In this document: positions 27,241 to 40,147 of the stretch, piece by piece
Position numbering within the stretch: position 1 is the stretch's first letter
Layout of the letters: every line of letters begins with the position of its first letter
NCBI RefSeq assembly: GCF_046630445.1
Contig: NC_092340.1
Location: 35,300,001 to 35,364,000, forward strand
DNA: 64,000 nt
Source of the DNA: Rutidosis leptorrhynchoides
Lineage: Eukaryota > Streptophyta > Magnoliopsida > Asterales > Asteraceae
Direction of reading: 5' to 3'
Translations under genes and position numbers: made by a program
The notes under the pieces: model-generated
Told to the model about the DNA's origin: nothing
The model's database searches: none
Seen by the model: the letters and a program-made list of their open reading frames with translations, nothing else

Positions 27241-28626
27241 ACTCTTAAAAGCCGGAAGCGCAACGCTAATATAGAAAAAAAAAAAAAAGATTTTTATTTA
27301 CTTTTATTAAAAGTCGTTTTTGTAAAAATTACGTTTTAATCATTCAAAAATATAAAAAGAAAAACAAAAATATAAGTATTTTTAGGATTTTGTTAAATAT
27401 TTAAGTTTTATAAGTTTCTTTATCTTTATTTTAATTTATAAAAATATAAATTTTATTAAAAATCGTTTATTTAAATTAAAAACAGAAAACAGAAAATAAA
27501 AAAAAAAAAAAAAAAAATAAAGAAAAACGCGTAAAAACAAAACCTGTCAACTGATTTCTGGATCCCCGCGACTCGCGGGGTTTTCCTCTTTATTCACCGC
27601 AACTCGCGGAGGGCCTCTGACACTCGGACAAAAACCCTAATCACGGGTTATTATTTATTATTATTATTATTATTATTAAAACCTAATTACTATTATTATT
27701 ATTATTAGATTTAATTTTACTTTTTATTTAATTTGTTGTATTTTGTTAAATTAGTTTTAATAAAATTGTATTATTTGTAGTTTTATTAAATAAATAATAT
27801 AAAAATAATATTTTTATAAAAATTGTACTTTTTACAACTTTTTGTATATTTTTATATTTTGTACCTTTTTAATCGTTGTAGCGTAACTTTTGTATTTTTA
27901 GCTCATATTTAATTTTAAACTTAGTTTTTGCTATAGTTATTTTTACTCCTAGATTTTTAGGCTTTGCCGTAGAATTCCTTAAGTGCTTTTTCTTTAGACT
28001 AAGATTTAGGTGCTTTAGAATTTTGCGACGCCTTTTTAAGTTTTAGTTTCTTTTTAAGTTATTTTCATTTGGGATTTAGTTTTTCTTGTAAGCTTTAATA
28101 TTTTTAGACCTTTTACTATGTATCAATTATCATTCCAATTAGTAATTTCAATTTGCGATTATAATTTTAAGTTAGTTGTAGTAATAAGGTTAAATTAGTA
28201 AAGTATTTTTAAGTTTTTATAAGTTTCTTTTATTTTATCCGTCACCTTTTATTTTTCAACCATTTTTTTCTTTTTCGACATTTTTCGACGCGCAATCTTT
28301 TTCTCTCTTATTTCTCGCCATTCTAGTTTTAGGACTTAGAATTTTATTCTACTTCTTATCTAAATTTCTTAAAATTACGAAAATTTATTTTAAGTGGTTA
28401 AATTGATAGACATCAAAATTTTCTGGTTCGTAGTAATAGTTGGATTTGTACGTGGACCGGGTTATTGGAGCCAAACAGTCCTCAATTATATTGAGACCAA
28501 ACGAATCCTGCCCCTCTGCTGCATCTTTTGGCTATTCGAAACGTGGGCAAAATCAGAAAAGTCTATTGATTGGATAACTTATTATAATTTTTCTTTCCTT
28601 TTAAAAACTAATAGGATATTCTGTGA
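27241..28626 (+). other. Athila untranslated leader
   Basis: About 1.4 kb, A/T-rich with poly-A runs near 27280 and 27498-27520. Two more copies of the GC-rich palindrome family occur (CCCCGCGACTCGCGGGG at 27564-27580 and a variant near 27597-27613), and an ATT run near 27650-27710. No coding region supported. Confidence 0.7.
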
Positions 28627-31600
28627 ATGCACCGAGCAAGACGTTCATCACCTTTTGTACGTTCACCACCTGTAACTCGATCAAGACATCGTTTAACAAA
28701 TATAACCGCCGTTGATTTTTCTTTAGAATCGTCATCCAGTCGACCAAGTACTTCAGTTCAAATTTCCGATAATCCAGTTTTTGAAACAAACCTCACAATT
28801 GAGAATCCAGAAAATATTCAGGAACGGTTCATAGATCCTGAACCACTAAACTTTCCTCCGGAACCACCAATCATTCAAACAGAGATTGTTGAGGAACGAA
28901 CTATTAAATCAGAATCATTTAGTGATACCGATTCAACAAATTCAATTATGGAGAATCTGGAACCTTTAAGTATGGAAGACCGAATGAGAGCTAAACGCAC
29001 TGGCCAAGGTCACGCAATTACTCATCCAGACATTAATGCGCCAGATTATGAAATCAAAGGACAAATTTTACACATGGTGACTAATCAATGCCAATTTAGT
29101 GGTGCGCCGAAGGAAGATCCAAATGAACATCTACGTACCTTTAATAGGATCTGCACACTATTTAAAATCCGAGAAGTGGAGGATGAACAGATATATCTCA
29201 TGTTATTTCCCTGGACTTTAAAGGGAGAAGCCAAAGATTGGTTGGAATCGTTACCTGAAGGGGCGATCGATACATGGGACGTTTTAATTGACAAATTTCT
29301 TAAACAATTTTTTCCTGCATCTAAAGCCGTAAGACTTCAAGCAGAAATTGTTACGTTCACACAGAAGCCAAATGAAACTCTATATGAGGCGTGGACAAGA
29401 TATGGAAAGTTGTTAAGAGGATGTCCGCAACATGGTTTAGACACCTGTCAAATAGTACAAATATTTTACCAAGGATGCGACATCACTACAAGAAAAGACA
29501 TAGACATAGCAGCTGGTGGTTCTATTATGAAGAAAACCGAAACTGATGCTTACAAAATTATTGATAACACTGCTTCCCACTCACATGAGTGGCACCAAGA
29601 AAAAGACATCATTAGATCATCTAAAGCAGCTAGAGCCGATTCTAGCCATGACTTAGATTCCATTTCGGCAAAGATAGATGCTTTCGAAAGACGAATGGAA
29701 AAGATGACTAAAGATATTCATGCTATACGAATTAGTTGTGAGCAGTGTGGAGGACCACATTTGACAAAAGATTGTCTCAGTATTGAATTAACAATGGAAC
29801 AAAGAGAGAATATTTCATACATAAACCAAAGGCCTGGAAATAATTATCAGAATAATTATCAACCGCCAAGACCAATTTACAATCAAAACCAGAATTATAA
29901 CCGAAATATTCCATACAACAACCAACAAGGTCCTAGCAATCAACAAGTATCCAATAATACTTACAATCAGCAAAGACCTAATTTTCAAAACAAACCACCA
30001 CAACAAACCGATGATAAAAAGCCGAATTTAGAAGATATGATGACGAAGCTAGTTGAAACTCAAACGCAGTTTTTCACATCTCAAAAACAAACCAATGAAC
30101 AAAATGCTCAAGCATTTAGAAATCAACAAGCTTCTATTCAAAATCTGGAACAAGAAGTAAGTAACCTAGCAAGGTTAATAGGTGAAAGAAAACCGGGAAG
30201 TTTACCTAGTGATACAAATGCTAACCCCCGGAATGAAACAGCTAAAGCTATTACCACAAGAAGTGGTACAACACTTAAACCACCTGAAATACCTGTAACT
30301 TCTGATGAAACTATTCCTACTCCACAAGAACCACAACCTGATAAAGAAAAGGAAAAAGGACCGGTAGTTGAGAAGGTTAATGAAGATAACACAGTTAAGG
30401 ATAAACCTTATGTTAAACCATACCAACCACCACTTCCTTACCCGAGTAAAATGAAGAAAGAAAAACTTGAAGCCGAGCAATCCAAATTCTTGGATATGTT
30501 TAAACAGATAAATGTAAATCTTCCTTTCATTGATGTAATTTCAGGAATGCCAAGATATGCTAAATTCTTGAAAGATCTAATCACGAATAGAAAGAAAATG
30601 GAAGAACTCTCGGCTGTTACTATGAATGCTAATTGTTCAGCAGTGCTGTTGAATAAGATACCAGAAAAACTATCTGATCCAGGAAGTTTCACAATTCCAT
30701 GTTTTCTGGGTAGTCTTAGTTCAATAGAAGCATTGGCAGATTTAGGTGCTAGTATAAATCTAATGCCGTATTCACTATACGCTAAACTAGACCTTGGAGA
30801 ATTGAAACCAACCAGAATAAGCATACAACTAGCCGATAGATCAATAAAATATCCTAGAGGGATAATGGAGAACATGCTAGTTAAAGTTGGTACTTTAGTA
30901 TTCCCAGTAGATTTTGTTGTTCTAGACATGGAAGAAGATTCTCAAGTTCCTCTCATATTAGGAAGACCATTCTTAAACACGGCTAAAGCAATGATAGACG
31001 TGTTCGGTAAGAAACTGACCCTAAGTATAGAGGATGAGAGTGTTACCTTTTCAGTTGATAGAGCAATGCAACAACCACAATCTGCAGATGATACATGTTA
31101 TTATATTCAAACTATAGATGCACATGCAGAATTATTAGAAGAATTTCCAGAATTACAAGGAACAGGAGAATGTTCTTTAGGAGAAGGAAATGAACCAATT
31201 GATGAAGCTGAAATGTTAGCTACACTTATAGCTAATGGATATGAACCAACAACAGAAGAAATTCAAATGCTAAAAGAAGAAGACAGATATCGATATAAAT
31301 CATCGATAGAAGAACCTCCGAAATTAGAGTTAAAGCCACTTCCAAACCATTTGGAATACGCTTATTTACATGGTGAATCTGAATTACCTGTAATAATATC
31401 GTCTTCTCTTACTGAAAATGAGAAATCACAACTCATTTCTGTGTTGAAAGCTCATAAACCAGCCATTGCATGGAAGATTCATGATATTAAAGGAATAAGT
31501 CCTTCGTATTGCACACATAAAATCCTTATGGAAGAAGGTCATAAAACGTATGTGCAACGCCAACGAAGACTAAATCCTAATATGCAAGATGTAGTTAAGA

Positions 31601-34233
31601 AAGAGATTATTAAACTGCTAGATGCAGGTTTGATATATCCAATCTCTGATAGTCCATGGGTAAGCCCAGTTCAATGCGTGCCTAAGAAGGGTGGTATGAC
31701 TGTCATTACAAATGAGAAAAATGAGCTTATTCCTACTAGGACTGTAACAGGATGGCGTGTATGTATTGATTATAGAAAATTAAATGACGCCACCAGAAAA
31801 GATCACTTTCCCTTACCTTTCATAGATCAAATGTTGGAAAGATTAGCCGGAAATAGTTACTATTGTTTTCTAGATGGATTTTCCGGATATTTTCAAATTC
31901 CAATAGCACCCGAAGATCAAGAGAAAACCACATTCACGTGCCCTTATGGTACTTTTGCTTACAAACGCATGCCATTTGGACTTTGTAACGCCCCTGCAAC
32001 CTTTCAAAGGTGTATGATGGCAATTTTTCACGACATGATAGAAGAATGCATGGAAGTATTCATGGATGACTTTTCAGTCTTCGGGGATACATTTAAATCA
32101 TGTCTAGTTAATCTGGAACGAATGCTAATTAGATGCGAAAAATCAAATCTAGTACTTAATTGGGAGAAATGCCATTTCATGGTTAAAGAAGGCATCGTTC
32201 TTGGACATAAAATTTCAAAAGAAGGAATTGAAGTGGATAGAGCTAAAGTAGATGTAATTGCTAAACTTCCACATCCCACCAATGTTAGAGGAGTTAGGAG
32301 TTTTCTAGGGCATGCCGGTTTTTACCGACGTTTTATAAAAGATTTTTCTAAAATTGCCACTCCTATGAATAAACTCCTAGAAAAGGATGCGCCATTCATC
32401 TTTTCAGATGAATGTATCAAATCTTTTAATATTCTTAAAGAAAAACTCACTAATGCACCAATCATGATAACACCAAATTGGAATCTACCATTTGAACTAA
32501 TGTGCGATGCAAGTGATTTTGCAATGGGAGCCGTTTTAGGACAAAGGATTGAAAAACGATTTCAACCTATATATTATGCTAGTAAGACATTACAAGGAGC
32601 ACAAACGAACTATACAACTACTGAAAAAGAACTCCTTGCTATTGTCTTTGCTTTTGACAAATTTCGATCATATCTCGTTCTAGCAAAAACGGTGGTCTAT
32701 ACCGACCATTCTGCTCTTAGATACCTATTTTCAAAACAAGATGCTAAACCAAGATTAATCCGTTGGATCTTACTCTTACAAGAGTTTGATATTGAAATCC
32801 GAGATAAAAAAGGAGCAGAAAATCTCGCCGCTGATCATCTTTCTCGTCTTGAAAATCCCGAATTAGAAGTTCTGAATGAATCGGCCATACAAGACAACTT
32901 TCCTGATGAATATCTATTGAAGATAGATTATAAAGAAATCCCATGGTTTGCAGACTATGCAAACTACTTAGTTTGTGGATTCCTTGAAAAAGGATTATCA
33001 TACCAAAGACGAAAGAAATTCTTCAGTGATATAAAACACTATTTCTGGGAAGATCCACATCTGTTTAAAAGTTGTCCCGATGGAATAATACGCCGATGTG
33101 TATTTGGAGATGAAGCTAGTAAAATTTTAAACCATTGTCACACAGGACCAACAGGAGGGCATTATGGGCCTCAACTAACAGCAAGAAAAGTTTATGAAGC
33201 TGGATTCTATTGGCCTACAATTTACAAAGACGCACACCTTCTTTGCAAATCCTGTGATGCATGTCAAAGGGCCGGAAAAATAAGTCAACGTGATGAAATG
33301 CCACAAAATGTCATCCAAGTATGTGAAGTATTTGACATTTGGGGTATTGACTTTATGGGTCCATTTCCAAAATCTCATAATAATCTATATATACTCGTAG
33401 CCATTGATTATGTATCTAAATGGGCGGAAGCACAAGCTCTCCCAACTAACGATGCACGAGTTGTAGTAAACTTTTTAAAACGTCTTTTTGCAAGGTTTGG
33501 AACACCGAAAGCTTTAATAAGTGATCGGGGTACTCATTTCTGTAATAATCAACTTGAGAAAGTTCTTAAAAGATATGGAGTAACTCATAAAATCTCCACC
33601 GCATATCATCCACAAACAAGTGGACAAGTTGAAAATACCAACCGAGCTTTAAAACGTATTCTAGAGAAAACCGTAGGATCAAATCCAAAGGAATGGTCCA
33701 TTAAATTGGAGGATGCACTATGGGCTTTTAGAACAGCCTACAAAACTCCAATTGGAACCACACCTTTTAGACTTGTGTATGGAAAAGCATGTCATCTTCC
33801 AGTAGAAATTGAACACAAAGCATTTTGGGCTTTGAAGACATGTAATCTTGATTTATATGAAGCCGGACGTCCACGATTAAGTCAACTAAACGAATTAGAA
33901 GAATTAAGACATGAAGCATACGAAAATTCGTTAATCTATAAAGAAAGAACGAAGAAATGGCATGATAAAAGAATCAGAAGTTCAAAAGAATTTAAAGAAG
34001 GAGACAGAGTTCTTCTTTTCAATTCACGATTCAAGCTATTTCCTGGAAAATTGAAATCAAGATGGTCTGGACCATTCATAGTCAAAAGAGTTTTCCCATA
34101 CGGAACGATAGAATTAATAAATTCAAATGGGATTGAATTTAAAGTTAATGGTCACAGAGTTAAACATTACATACAGGGTCCGATGGAAGTCGACAACGAA
34201 GTTAATCACAATTTCGATACCACAGCTAACTAA
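28627..34233 (+). CDS. Athila gag-pol polyprotein, 1868 aa, single open frame
   Basis: Gag: the capsid block around residues 155-310 ([31 protein letters not shown]) is typical of Athila. A knuckle-like [13 protein letters not shown] stands at 371-383 (CX2CX3HX4C, one residue short of the usual spacing). Asn/Gln-rich linker, then protease with DLGAS near 705. RT follows, with [22 protein letters not shown] and the catalytic FMDD at 1145-1148 (Athila uses F/Y-M-D-D). RNase H begins near MCDAS (D1294) with [10 protein letters not shown]. Integrase: zinc finger [12 protein letters not shown]...CKSCDAC near 1503-1545, catalytic D1575, D1633, E1669 (D-D-35-E). No frameshift between gag and pol, so one long translation product cut by its protease is expected, as usual in this lineage. 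Confidence 0.95.
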   Translation: MHRARRSSPFVRSPPVTRSRHRLTNITAVDFSLESSSSRPSTSVQISDNPVFETNLTIENPENIQERFIDPEPLNFPPEPPIIQTEIVEERTIKSESFSDTDSTNSIMENLEPLSMEDRMRAKRTGQGHAITHPDINAPDYEIKGQILHMVTNQCQFSGAPKEDPNEHLRTFNRICTLFKIREVEDEQIYLMLFPWTLKGEAKDWLESLPEGAIDTWDVLIDKFLKQFFPASKAVRLQAEIVTFTQKPNETLYEAWTRYGKLLRGCPQHGLDTCQIVQIFYQGCDITTRKDIDIAAGGSIMKKTETDAYKIIDNTASHSHEWHQEKDIIRSSKAARADSSHDLDSISAKIDAFERRMEKMTKDIHAIRISCEQCGGPHLTKDCLSIELTMEQRENISYINQRPGNNYQNNYQPPRPIYNQNQNYNRNIPYNNQQGPSNQQVSNNTYNQQRPNFQNKPPQQTDDKKPNLEDMMTKLVETQTQFFTSQKQTNEQNAQAFRNQQASIQNLEQEVSNLARLIGERKPGSLPSDTNANPRNETAKAITTRSGTTLKPPEIPVTSDETIPTPQEPQPDKEKEKGPVVEKVNEDNTVKDKPYVKPYQPPLPYPSKMKKEKLEAEQSKFLDMFKQINVNLPFIDVISGMPRYAKFLKDLITNRKKMEELSAVTMNANCSAVLLNKIPEKLSDPGSFTIPCFLGSLSSIEALADLGASINLMPYSLYAKLDLGELKPTRISIQLADRSIKYPRGIMENMLVKVGTLVFPVDFVVLDMEEDSQVPLILGRPFLNTAKAMIDVFGKKLTLSIEDESVTFSVDRAMQQPQSADDTCYYIQTIDAHAELLEEFPELQGTGECSLGEGNEPIDEAEMLATLIANGYEPTTEEIQMLKEEDRYRYKSSIEEPPKLELKPLPNHLEYAYLHGESELPVIISSSLTENEKSQLISVLKAHKPAIAWKIHDIKGISPSYCTHKILMEEGHKTYVQRQRRLNPNMQDVVKKEIIKLLDAGLIYPISDSPWVSPVQCVPKKGGMTVITNEKNELIPTRTVTGWRVCIDYRKLNDATRKDHFPLPFIDQMLERLAGNSYYCFLDGFSGYFQIPIAPEDQEKTTFTCPYGTFAYKRMPFGLCNAPATFQRCMMAIFHDMIEECMEVFMDDFSVFGDTFKSCLVNLERMLIRCEKSNLVLNWEKCHFMVKEGIVLGHKISKEGIEVDRAKVDVIAKLPHPTNVRGVRSFLGHAGFYRRFIKDFSKIATPMNKLLEKDAPFIFSDECIKSFNILKEKLTNAPIMITPNWNLPFELMCDASDFAMGAVLGQRIEKRFQPIYYASKTLQGAQTNYTTTEKELLAIVFAFDKFRSYLVLAKTVVYTDHSALRYLFSKQDAKPRLIRWILLLQEFDIEIRDKKGAENLAADHLSRLENPELEVLNESAIQDNFPDEYLLKIDYKEIPWFADYANYLVCGFLEKGLSYQRRKKFFSDIKHYFWEDPHLFKSCPDGIIRRCVFGDEASKILNHCHTGPTGGHYGPQLTARKVYEAGFYWPTIYKDAHLLCKSCDACQRAGKISQRDEMPQNVIQVCEVFDIWGIDFMGPFPKSHNNLYILVAIDYVSKWAEAQALPTNDARVVVNFLKRLFARFGTPKALISDRGTHFCNNQLEKVLKRYGVTHKISTAYHPQTSGQVENTNRALKRILEKTVGSNPKEWSIKLEDALWAFRTAYKTPIGTTPFRLVYGKACHLPVEIEHKAFWALKTCNLDLYEAGRPRLSQLNELEELRHEAYENSLIYKERTKKWHDKRIRSSKEFKEGDRVLLFNSRFKLFPGKLKSRWSGPFIVKRVFPYGTIELINSNGIEFKVNGHRVKHYIQGPMEVDNEVNHNFDTTAN

Positions 34234-34405
34234 GTGTGGGGAGAATCAAGTCTTTAAAGGATAAATATGTATTTCTGTTAGAGTTAGATTGTCTGTTTTC
34301 GTGTAGTTCTCGAAAATGGAACACGTATGGTCTTTCCCTAGCAGACCCTAAAGAACTAGTCTTCTCCCCCCATTCTGAATTTTTATTTTTTTAGGTTTTT
34401 ACGAA

Positions 34406-34822
34406 ATGAAGACTGCCTGTGAATTAAACCATGGTCTAATGCTACACGCTTTGATCACTAAACGTAATAATGACATACTCCCGAGTGAAATAGTATCAGT
34501 AATCAGAGAAAGAATGGACGGAGTTAGAAAAGGATCCAGATGCGAAGATAATAAGTTACAATTTGGTAAAGGAAAATCAAAATCCGCAGCGAAAAGAAGA
34601 GCACGACACCTAGAAAAATGTCATAAATGCGGAAAATGGTCACATGGAGGTAAATGTTCAAATAATCAAACTTATTCAAATACCGAATTTGTTACTTTAT
34701 GCAGAGACGGACCGTTCATATGTTTAGAAGAAAAGACAATGAATGCTCGAGGTTACGCCTATGCAGCCATGGAAAACCAATTAAACCGACTATCTTATGA
34801 ATATAATAGATCATATAACTAA
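34406..34822 (+). CDS. Small basic ORF with zinc-knuckle-like motif downstream of Athila pol, 138 aa
   Basis: Separate ATG ORF about 170 bp after the pol stop. The middle is strongly basic (KGKSKSAAKRRARHLEK), followed by CHKCGKWSHGGKC (CX2CX4HX3C), close to the retroviral CX2CX4HX4C knuckle. The C-terminus is Asn/Tyr-rich. A nucleic-acid-binding role (nucleocapsid-like or regulatory) would fit, but this is inference. It is not a duplicate of the knuckle within gag-pol. It could also be a chance ORF, but motif and length argue against that. Confidence 0.6.
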   Translation: MKTACELNHGLMLHALITKRNNDILPSEIVSVIRERMDGVRKGSRCEDNKLQFGKGKSKSAAKRRARHLEKCHKCGKWSHGGKCSNNQTYSNTEFVTLCRDGPFICLEEKTMNARGYAYAAMENQLNRLSYEYNRSYN

Positions 34823-35762
34823 GAAATCTATTTCACAGGTATGTCTGTACAGTTTTTATTTTTATTTTTAACCTTTTGATAATAAACGCTAATTTGTTCG
34901 CTAAAAAGTATTAAATTGGTATTAAATAAAATTAGGTTTGGCAACCGAAATTATTGATATTGTTCAAAAATTTATTACATCACTGCGAAATTTAACGTTT
35001 ATTCTTAAGGTATAAATGTCTTTAATCAATCAACCCAAAATATTTCAAAAATTCGTCATGAGTTAAATTAGGTCTTGGAACCGAAATTACTTTACCGAAA
35101 AGAGGGGCGCATATTTTTGATAATATTTGATTGATTAAAGTGGGATAAAAAGACAAAAAGATTTTTAATTTTATTTTTTACCATGTTTTTAAAATTAATA
35201 TTTAAATCTTAAATTAATATTGTAAACTTTGTAAAAACAATATTTTTAAAATTGTAAATATTTGAAAAATTAATATAAGTTTGGTATGAATTTATGAATT
35301 TTTAAATTAAGTTTGGTGTGAATTTTTAATTTTTAAAATATGAAATTTTAATTTTATGCATTTTAAATTTTGAGTTTGGTGTGAATTTTTAATTTTAATT
35401 TTGAATTTTATATTTAAGTTGTGTGAATTTAAAAACAAAAATTTACTTTATCTCATTAAGTTAAGAATATGATTTTTAAAATTCGTCGTAAGTTGAAGAC
35501 TAGGTCTTTGAACCGAAATTGCTTTACCCGAGGGAGGGACGAGAACTTTTATTATCATTATTTTTAATCTTGTTGATTTAAAGTATGCCAAAAACATTAA
35601 AAAACCCAAAAATCTTAGCTTTTAAAACAATCGCTACAAAAAGACAAATTTTAAAATTTTGTCGAGGGACGGACTAGGACATCGATCCGAAACGACCTCG
35701 TCCTAAATAACAAGGGAAACAAAATTTTAAAATTAATTTCTTAATTGTTTTATAAGTTAAAG

Positions 35763-35793
<31 letters not shown>

Positions 35794-35801
35794 TAAAAAA
35801 A

Positions 35802-35835
<34 letters not shown>

Positions 35836-36030
35836 ACTCCGCGACTCGCGGAGTTTTAAGTTAAAACCTCCGCGACTCGCGGAGGGACAAAATTACAGAA
35901 AAAAAATATAACCAGCTGCACGAACAGAATAACACACACACACATACTGCACTTCGAAAAAACCCGAAAAAACCCACAAAAATCATCCCAAAAACTCAAT
36001 TTTTCACCGTTAATCTTCAAATTTTTCACT
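34823..36030 (+). other. Athila pol-to-env spacer with dispersed repeats
   Basis: Non-coding. Holds several copies of a TAGGTYTTGGAACCGAAATT-like motif (near 34933, 35069, 35501, 35672), AAGTTTGGTGTGAATTTTTAA repeats (35275-35430), a poly-A stretch (35769-35833) and two palindromes CTCCGCGACTCGCGGAG (35837-35853, 35868-35884). Confidence 0.65.
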
Positions 36031-36709
36031 ACAATCATGTTGAGAAGGATGATATCTAGGAACTACTCAAGAAAACAGGTACAATTACACCCCAAATCAC
36101 CTTTAAATCCGAATTTTAGTGTGTTCTTGAGCATATTTTAATAATTTGAATTTTGTTAATTTTTAGTGTAATTAGTGTTAAATTGTTAGTATATTATGCA
36201 TGTATAACCTAGATTGATGCTTGTTAACATGATTTGAAGCCAAAAACTTCAAAATCTTTAGAATCTAGGGTTTGTGTTCTTGAGCAAATTTGGGGCTTTT
36301 TGATATAAACAGGTTATGGCCGATTTTTGTCATGAATTGTTGCTAAAATGAGTAGTGTAACATGTCTAGGTAGTTAAATGATCCAAACTTTGAGCCTAAA
36401 CATGATTTTGAGAATTAAAGTGGACTTTTTCAAGTCCAAAATTCATGAACTTGATTTTTGAAAGATAATGCCATTTGAGACTTGTTTATTTGCTAGTAAT
36501 GATTATTTTGACATGTTATTTGAGTTGAATGCTTATGAACTTGGCGAAAATTTTCGTATATGCTTATTTGAAAAAGTGTAGATTTGATAAAAATGTGAAA
36601 ATAAGCTTAAGTTTGATATAAATTGATAATGTCATTGTAATTATTTTGATTGATGATTTTGCTGACACTAATGCATATTTGGATGCACAAAATTTGTGTT
36701 TGATGTGTT

Positions 36710-38062
36710 TTGCAGACTGAAAGGGGTGAATCTTCATCCCAAGCCCGCCATGCTCCTGCTGAGAACTTGGAACAACAGGAGGTAGATAACTACTACAAGC
36801 AGGATGTACCACATCCAGTCATGACCTTTTCAGATATGCACTTGGAACAGTTGCACCCGAACCTGCGATTTGACAGACTTTGGATAGATTATCCAAAATA
36901 TCAACGGGGTTTGCATACTCTTCATTCCAAGGTTGTTGAGGTACCAAGGGTCATAGAATGGGGACCCTTGGAAGCTGTAGAATTGGCCGGGCCAATTAGG
37001 GAATTACTGGTACAGAGGTATGGTAATTCTTCTTTTAATGACTGGATATGTTTATTCACCATACGCAGACCTGTATATAAAGTATGGTGTGAAGAGTTGT
37101 TATGTAGTATAGAGTTGAATGATCGGGTAGCTAGTTTAACCGATCGTTCTTTTATTAGATTTTTGTTAGGCGGTTCGATGCGCCACATGTCTTTACTAGA
37201 CATGGCTCAGGCTTTACGTATATATACGCCTGAGGAATTAGCGTCTGCCGATTGTAGAGGATTGATACTAAACGGTAGGAAAATAGATGAGAATTTTGAT
37301 ACACACGGTGTGTGGAGTCAAATGACAAGCCACCACCGTTTCAAAGGGGGAAACTACTCTTATTTGGATATAGATAGAGCCGAATTAAGAGTAATACATA
37401 GATTTTTAGCTAATTCGATTACACAAAGGGGTAAAAACAAAGAAAAGGTAAATGAACAAGATTTGTTTTACCATATGTGTATTCGAGACCCACACAGCGC
37501 TGTAAGTATACCATATTGTGTGGGTTATTATTTATCAGCTATGGTTCGAGGGATGCGTCCACATAGCATAATAGGGGGTGGTATTTTTATTACTTTGATT
37601 GGTGAATATCTCGGTGTGGATATAAGTCGGGGGGGATTATTAGTAGAAGAGCCGGAACCCCGCGACACTATAGGTTTAAATGTATACCATGGTGCGAAAG
37701 TGTTGAAGCGGCGAAATAACGCCGCAGTACGATACAATGGTAGACATCCACAGGTAGAGAGAAACCAGGAACAAGGTAATGTAGGAGGGGGGAACCAGAT
37801 GCAAGAAATGCAAAGGTTTATAGCTTCTCAGGAATACGAAAATGCTAGACAGAGAGCATTTGAAGATTGGCAAGTTCATCAGAACCAGATCATAGCGCAT
37901 TGCCAACATATAGGTAGAAACTATATTCCTACACCGAAACCCGTCTTCCCTCCTTGGTCGATAGAGATGCAGCCACCATATCCTACGTATGACCCTGCCG
38001 AGGCATTCTATAGCACTTATGGTTATGCGTGGAACCCCTATTGGTACCAATATCATCCTTAG
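36710..38062 (+). CDS. ATHILA ORF1-type protein in env position, about 450 aa
   Basis: The long open frame contains FDRLWIDYPKYQRGLHTLH, VIEWGPLEAVELAG, FLLGGSMRHMSLLDMAQAL, a DLFYHMCIRDPHSAVSIPY block and GGGIFITLIGEYLGVDISRG, the pattern of the plant ATHILA ORF-1 family (PF03078 as I recall it). Pro/Tyr/Gln-rich tail. Its place after pol is that of the so-called env-like gene. I see no signal peptide or clear membrane anchor, so an envelope role is not supported by sequence. The frame has no ATG at its 5' end and opens right after TGTTTTGCAG, an acceptor-like tract, so its mRNA is probably spliced, as proposed for env-position genes of this lineage. Confidence 0.78.
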   Translation: MQTERGESSSQARHAPAENLEQQEVDNYYKQDVPHPVMTFSDMHLEQLHPNLRFDRLWIDYPKYQRGLHTLHSKVVEVPRVIEWGPLEAVELAGPIRELLVQRYGNSSFNDWICLFTIRRPVYKVWCEELLCSIELNDRVASLTDRSFIRFLLGGSMRHMSLLDMAQALRIYTPEELASADCRGLILNGRKIDENFDTHGVWSQMTSHHRFKGGNYSYLDIDRAELRVIHRFLANSITQRGKNKEKVNEQDLFYHMCIRDPHSAVSIPYCVGYYLSAMVRGMRPHSIIGGGIFITLIGEYLGVDISRGGLLVEEPEPRDTIGLNVYHGAKVLKRRNNAAVRYNGRHPQVERNQEQGNVGGGNQMQEMQRFIASQEYENARQRAFEDWQVHQNQIIAHCQHIGRNYIPTPKPVFPPWSIEMQPPYPTYDPAEAFYSTYGYAWNPYWYQYHP

Positions 38063-40147
38063 TTTACTTATTTTTATTTTTATTTTGTAATTTGTAATTA
38101 TTGATATGTTTAATATTTTTTGTTAATATTGTAATCATTTTTATATTTATCTAACTTTTATTCTTAGATTTTAATAATTTTTGAATGTGGGGTAATATAC
38201 CAAACTTCAAAAATATGTATATATGTTTGCAGTTTATCTTATGTACACAACAGGGTAAAACAACGCATTTTCAAAGACTGGCATTAAGTTCAGCAAAAGC
38301 AAGTAATTTTGACGACAATGATGCAAAATACATGTGAAAAAACAACAAGACGGAATGAACAAATGACGTGCACCATTTATCATTCAGCAAACAAACGCCA
38401 ATATATTTGGAAACTTTGGTAAAAATTTAATCATTTTCACACAAATCACCCTCAATAATTTAAATTGTTACTGATTTCTTGCAAATGAGGGCATTGCAAG
38501 ATCTTAAGTGTGGGAAGGGGTTAAATTCTTTCGGATTTTAAAAATTTTTATATTAAACACTTGGTTACCATTAAAAATACTAGTAAAGCAGTAGTTGTAT
38601 TAGAATCTAGTGCTCTCTGATAAAAAAGAACAGCCCTAGTCTTATATACTGACTACCCAATTCTAGTAAAATTTTTCAAAATTTTCAATTAAATGAATTC
38701 AAAATCATGTTTATACATATTTATGAACGATAAAACTAGGTTTTAACACCGAAATTATTGTTACCTCGGAAAGGACATAAATTGAGAAACAAACTAAAAT
38801 GTTAAAATTCATTTAAAATGGAATAGAGGACGATAAAAAGGAAAATAAAAGCCAAGTGTGGGAAAATTTACCAAGTTATTTTAAACATATGTCACATATA
38901 TTTGTAACAAATAACTGAAAATACTTTTGCTTTGGACTAAACTAAACTGTTTTACCCGATGAAAGAAAAGAAAAGATGGATCTACACGATGAATCAATTC
39001 CATCATTAAAAGGAAGTAAAGTCTTCCGAAAAAAGACACGCACTTCTTGATTTAGGTCATGAAGTTGTCGTCCAGACCAGCTGTAGGTTGACGAAAAATC
39101 TAGAAAAGTCATCACTAAAATCAGCTGGAAATCCACGGACCTCAGCATTAAACAGGGTCGTCAAGTGGTCAGATTTATCCTAACCATGAGAAGGATTTAT
39201 CTCGTACAATGGGGAGGCACCATGCAAATTAGCTGGATAAGACTAATGAATCAGATCTCCAGAAAGGATAATCTCCTTAAAGATTAAAAATCAGCTTTTA
39301 AGACTGATATTACTCAATCCTAGAGATTGACTTTAAAGATTGAGAATTACAAACTCATGGAATTCGATGATATCTAAACTCGAGCTTGAACGAGAAAATA
39401 TTTTGATCAAAATTATAAACCGATTTGTTTTCTGAAAAACCCATTTTCAATGCGTTCATTACCATTGAACGTAAAATCCTAGGAATTCACCTGGAATTCG
39501 TTAGGTCACCTGAACCAAATCGGGTGTCAACCGTAAGAACGGTGGTTGCATAACATGGTCAAAGACAGGACCTTGTGCCAAACCGACAAATTATAAGGGT
39601 GAGCTTTACTATTGCTCCTACCAAGGATAGTAATTGCGTCCGACACGTTATAGACCATAATCAAAAGCATGTCACGGGACATTGCCTTAAACAGTTGCTT
39701 GTTCAACGCTTTCCTTTACAACCGGACGGTAGTTTGCCGAAAGGTAATATACGGAACAAGTAAACTGGACGTGTTGCTTTCCAAATACAAGGTTAGCAAG
39801 TGGGTGACACAAAACCGCAAGTTTTGAGCTAAAATTTTCAAATCTGAAACCCACCAAACCCACAAAAATATTTTGCAAACACCGGTAAAGGGTTATTCCG
39901 GAAAACTTATCTAGGGTAAAAACTAGATTTAATTTTCAAAAGATCAAATGTTTTCATAAAGATCCAATTTCCTTAATGGATCTAAATTTTTATAGTCATG
40001 TGGGACTGTAAACCATATCGTTACTACCATTGTTTATACCGCCATATAGAAATCACTGATGTACAAAGTGTGAAGAATAAAGAAGTGATTCTAGTATTTC
40101 AAGACAATATTGCTTGAGGACAAGCAACGCTCAAGTGTGGGAATATT
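38063..40147 (+). other. Athila 3' non-coding region and polypurine side
   Basis: About 2.1 kb without a supported gene. A further copy of the TAGGTTTTAACACCGAAATT motif lies near 38730. The sequence CAAGTGTGGGAATATT just before 40148 is the likely plus-strand priming region. Confidence 0.6.

Noticed and set aside
30138-30929. Minus-strand frames up to 163 codons inside Athila gag-pol
   Set aside because: Shadows of the long plus-strand frame; no motif or codon signal.
36710-38062. True retroviral envelope gene
   Set aside because: No signal peptide, furin-like site or membrane anchor recognised; fits the plant ATHILA ORF1 family instead.
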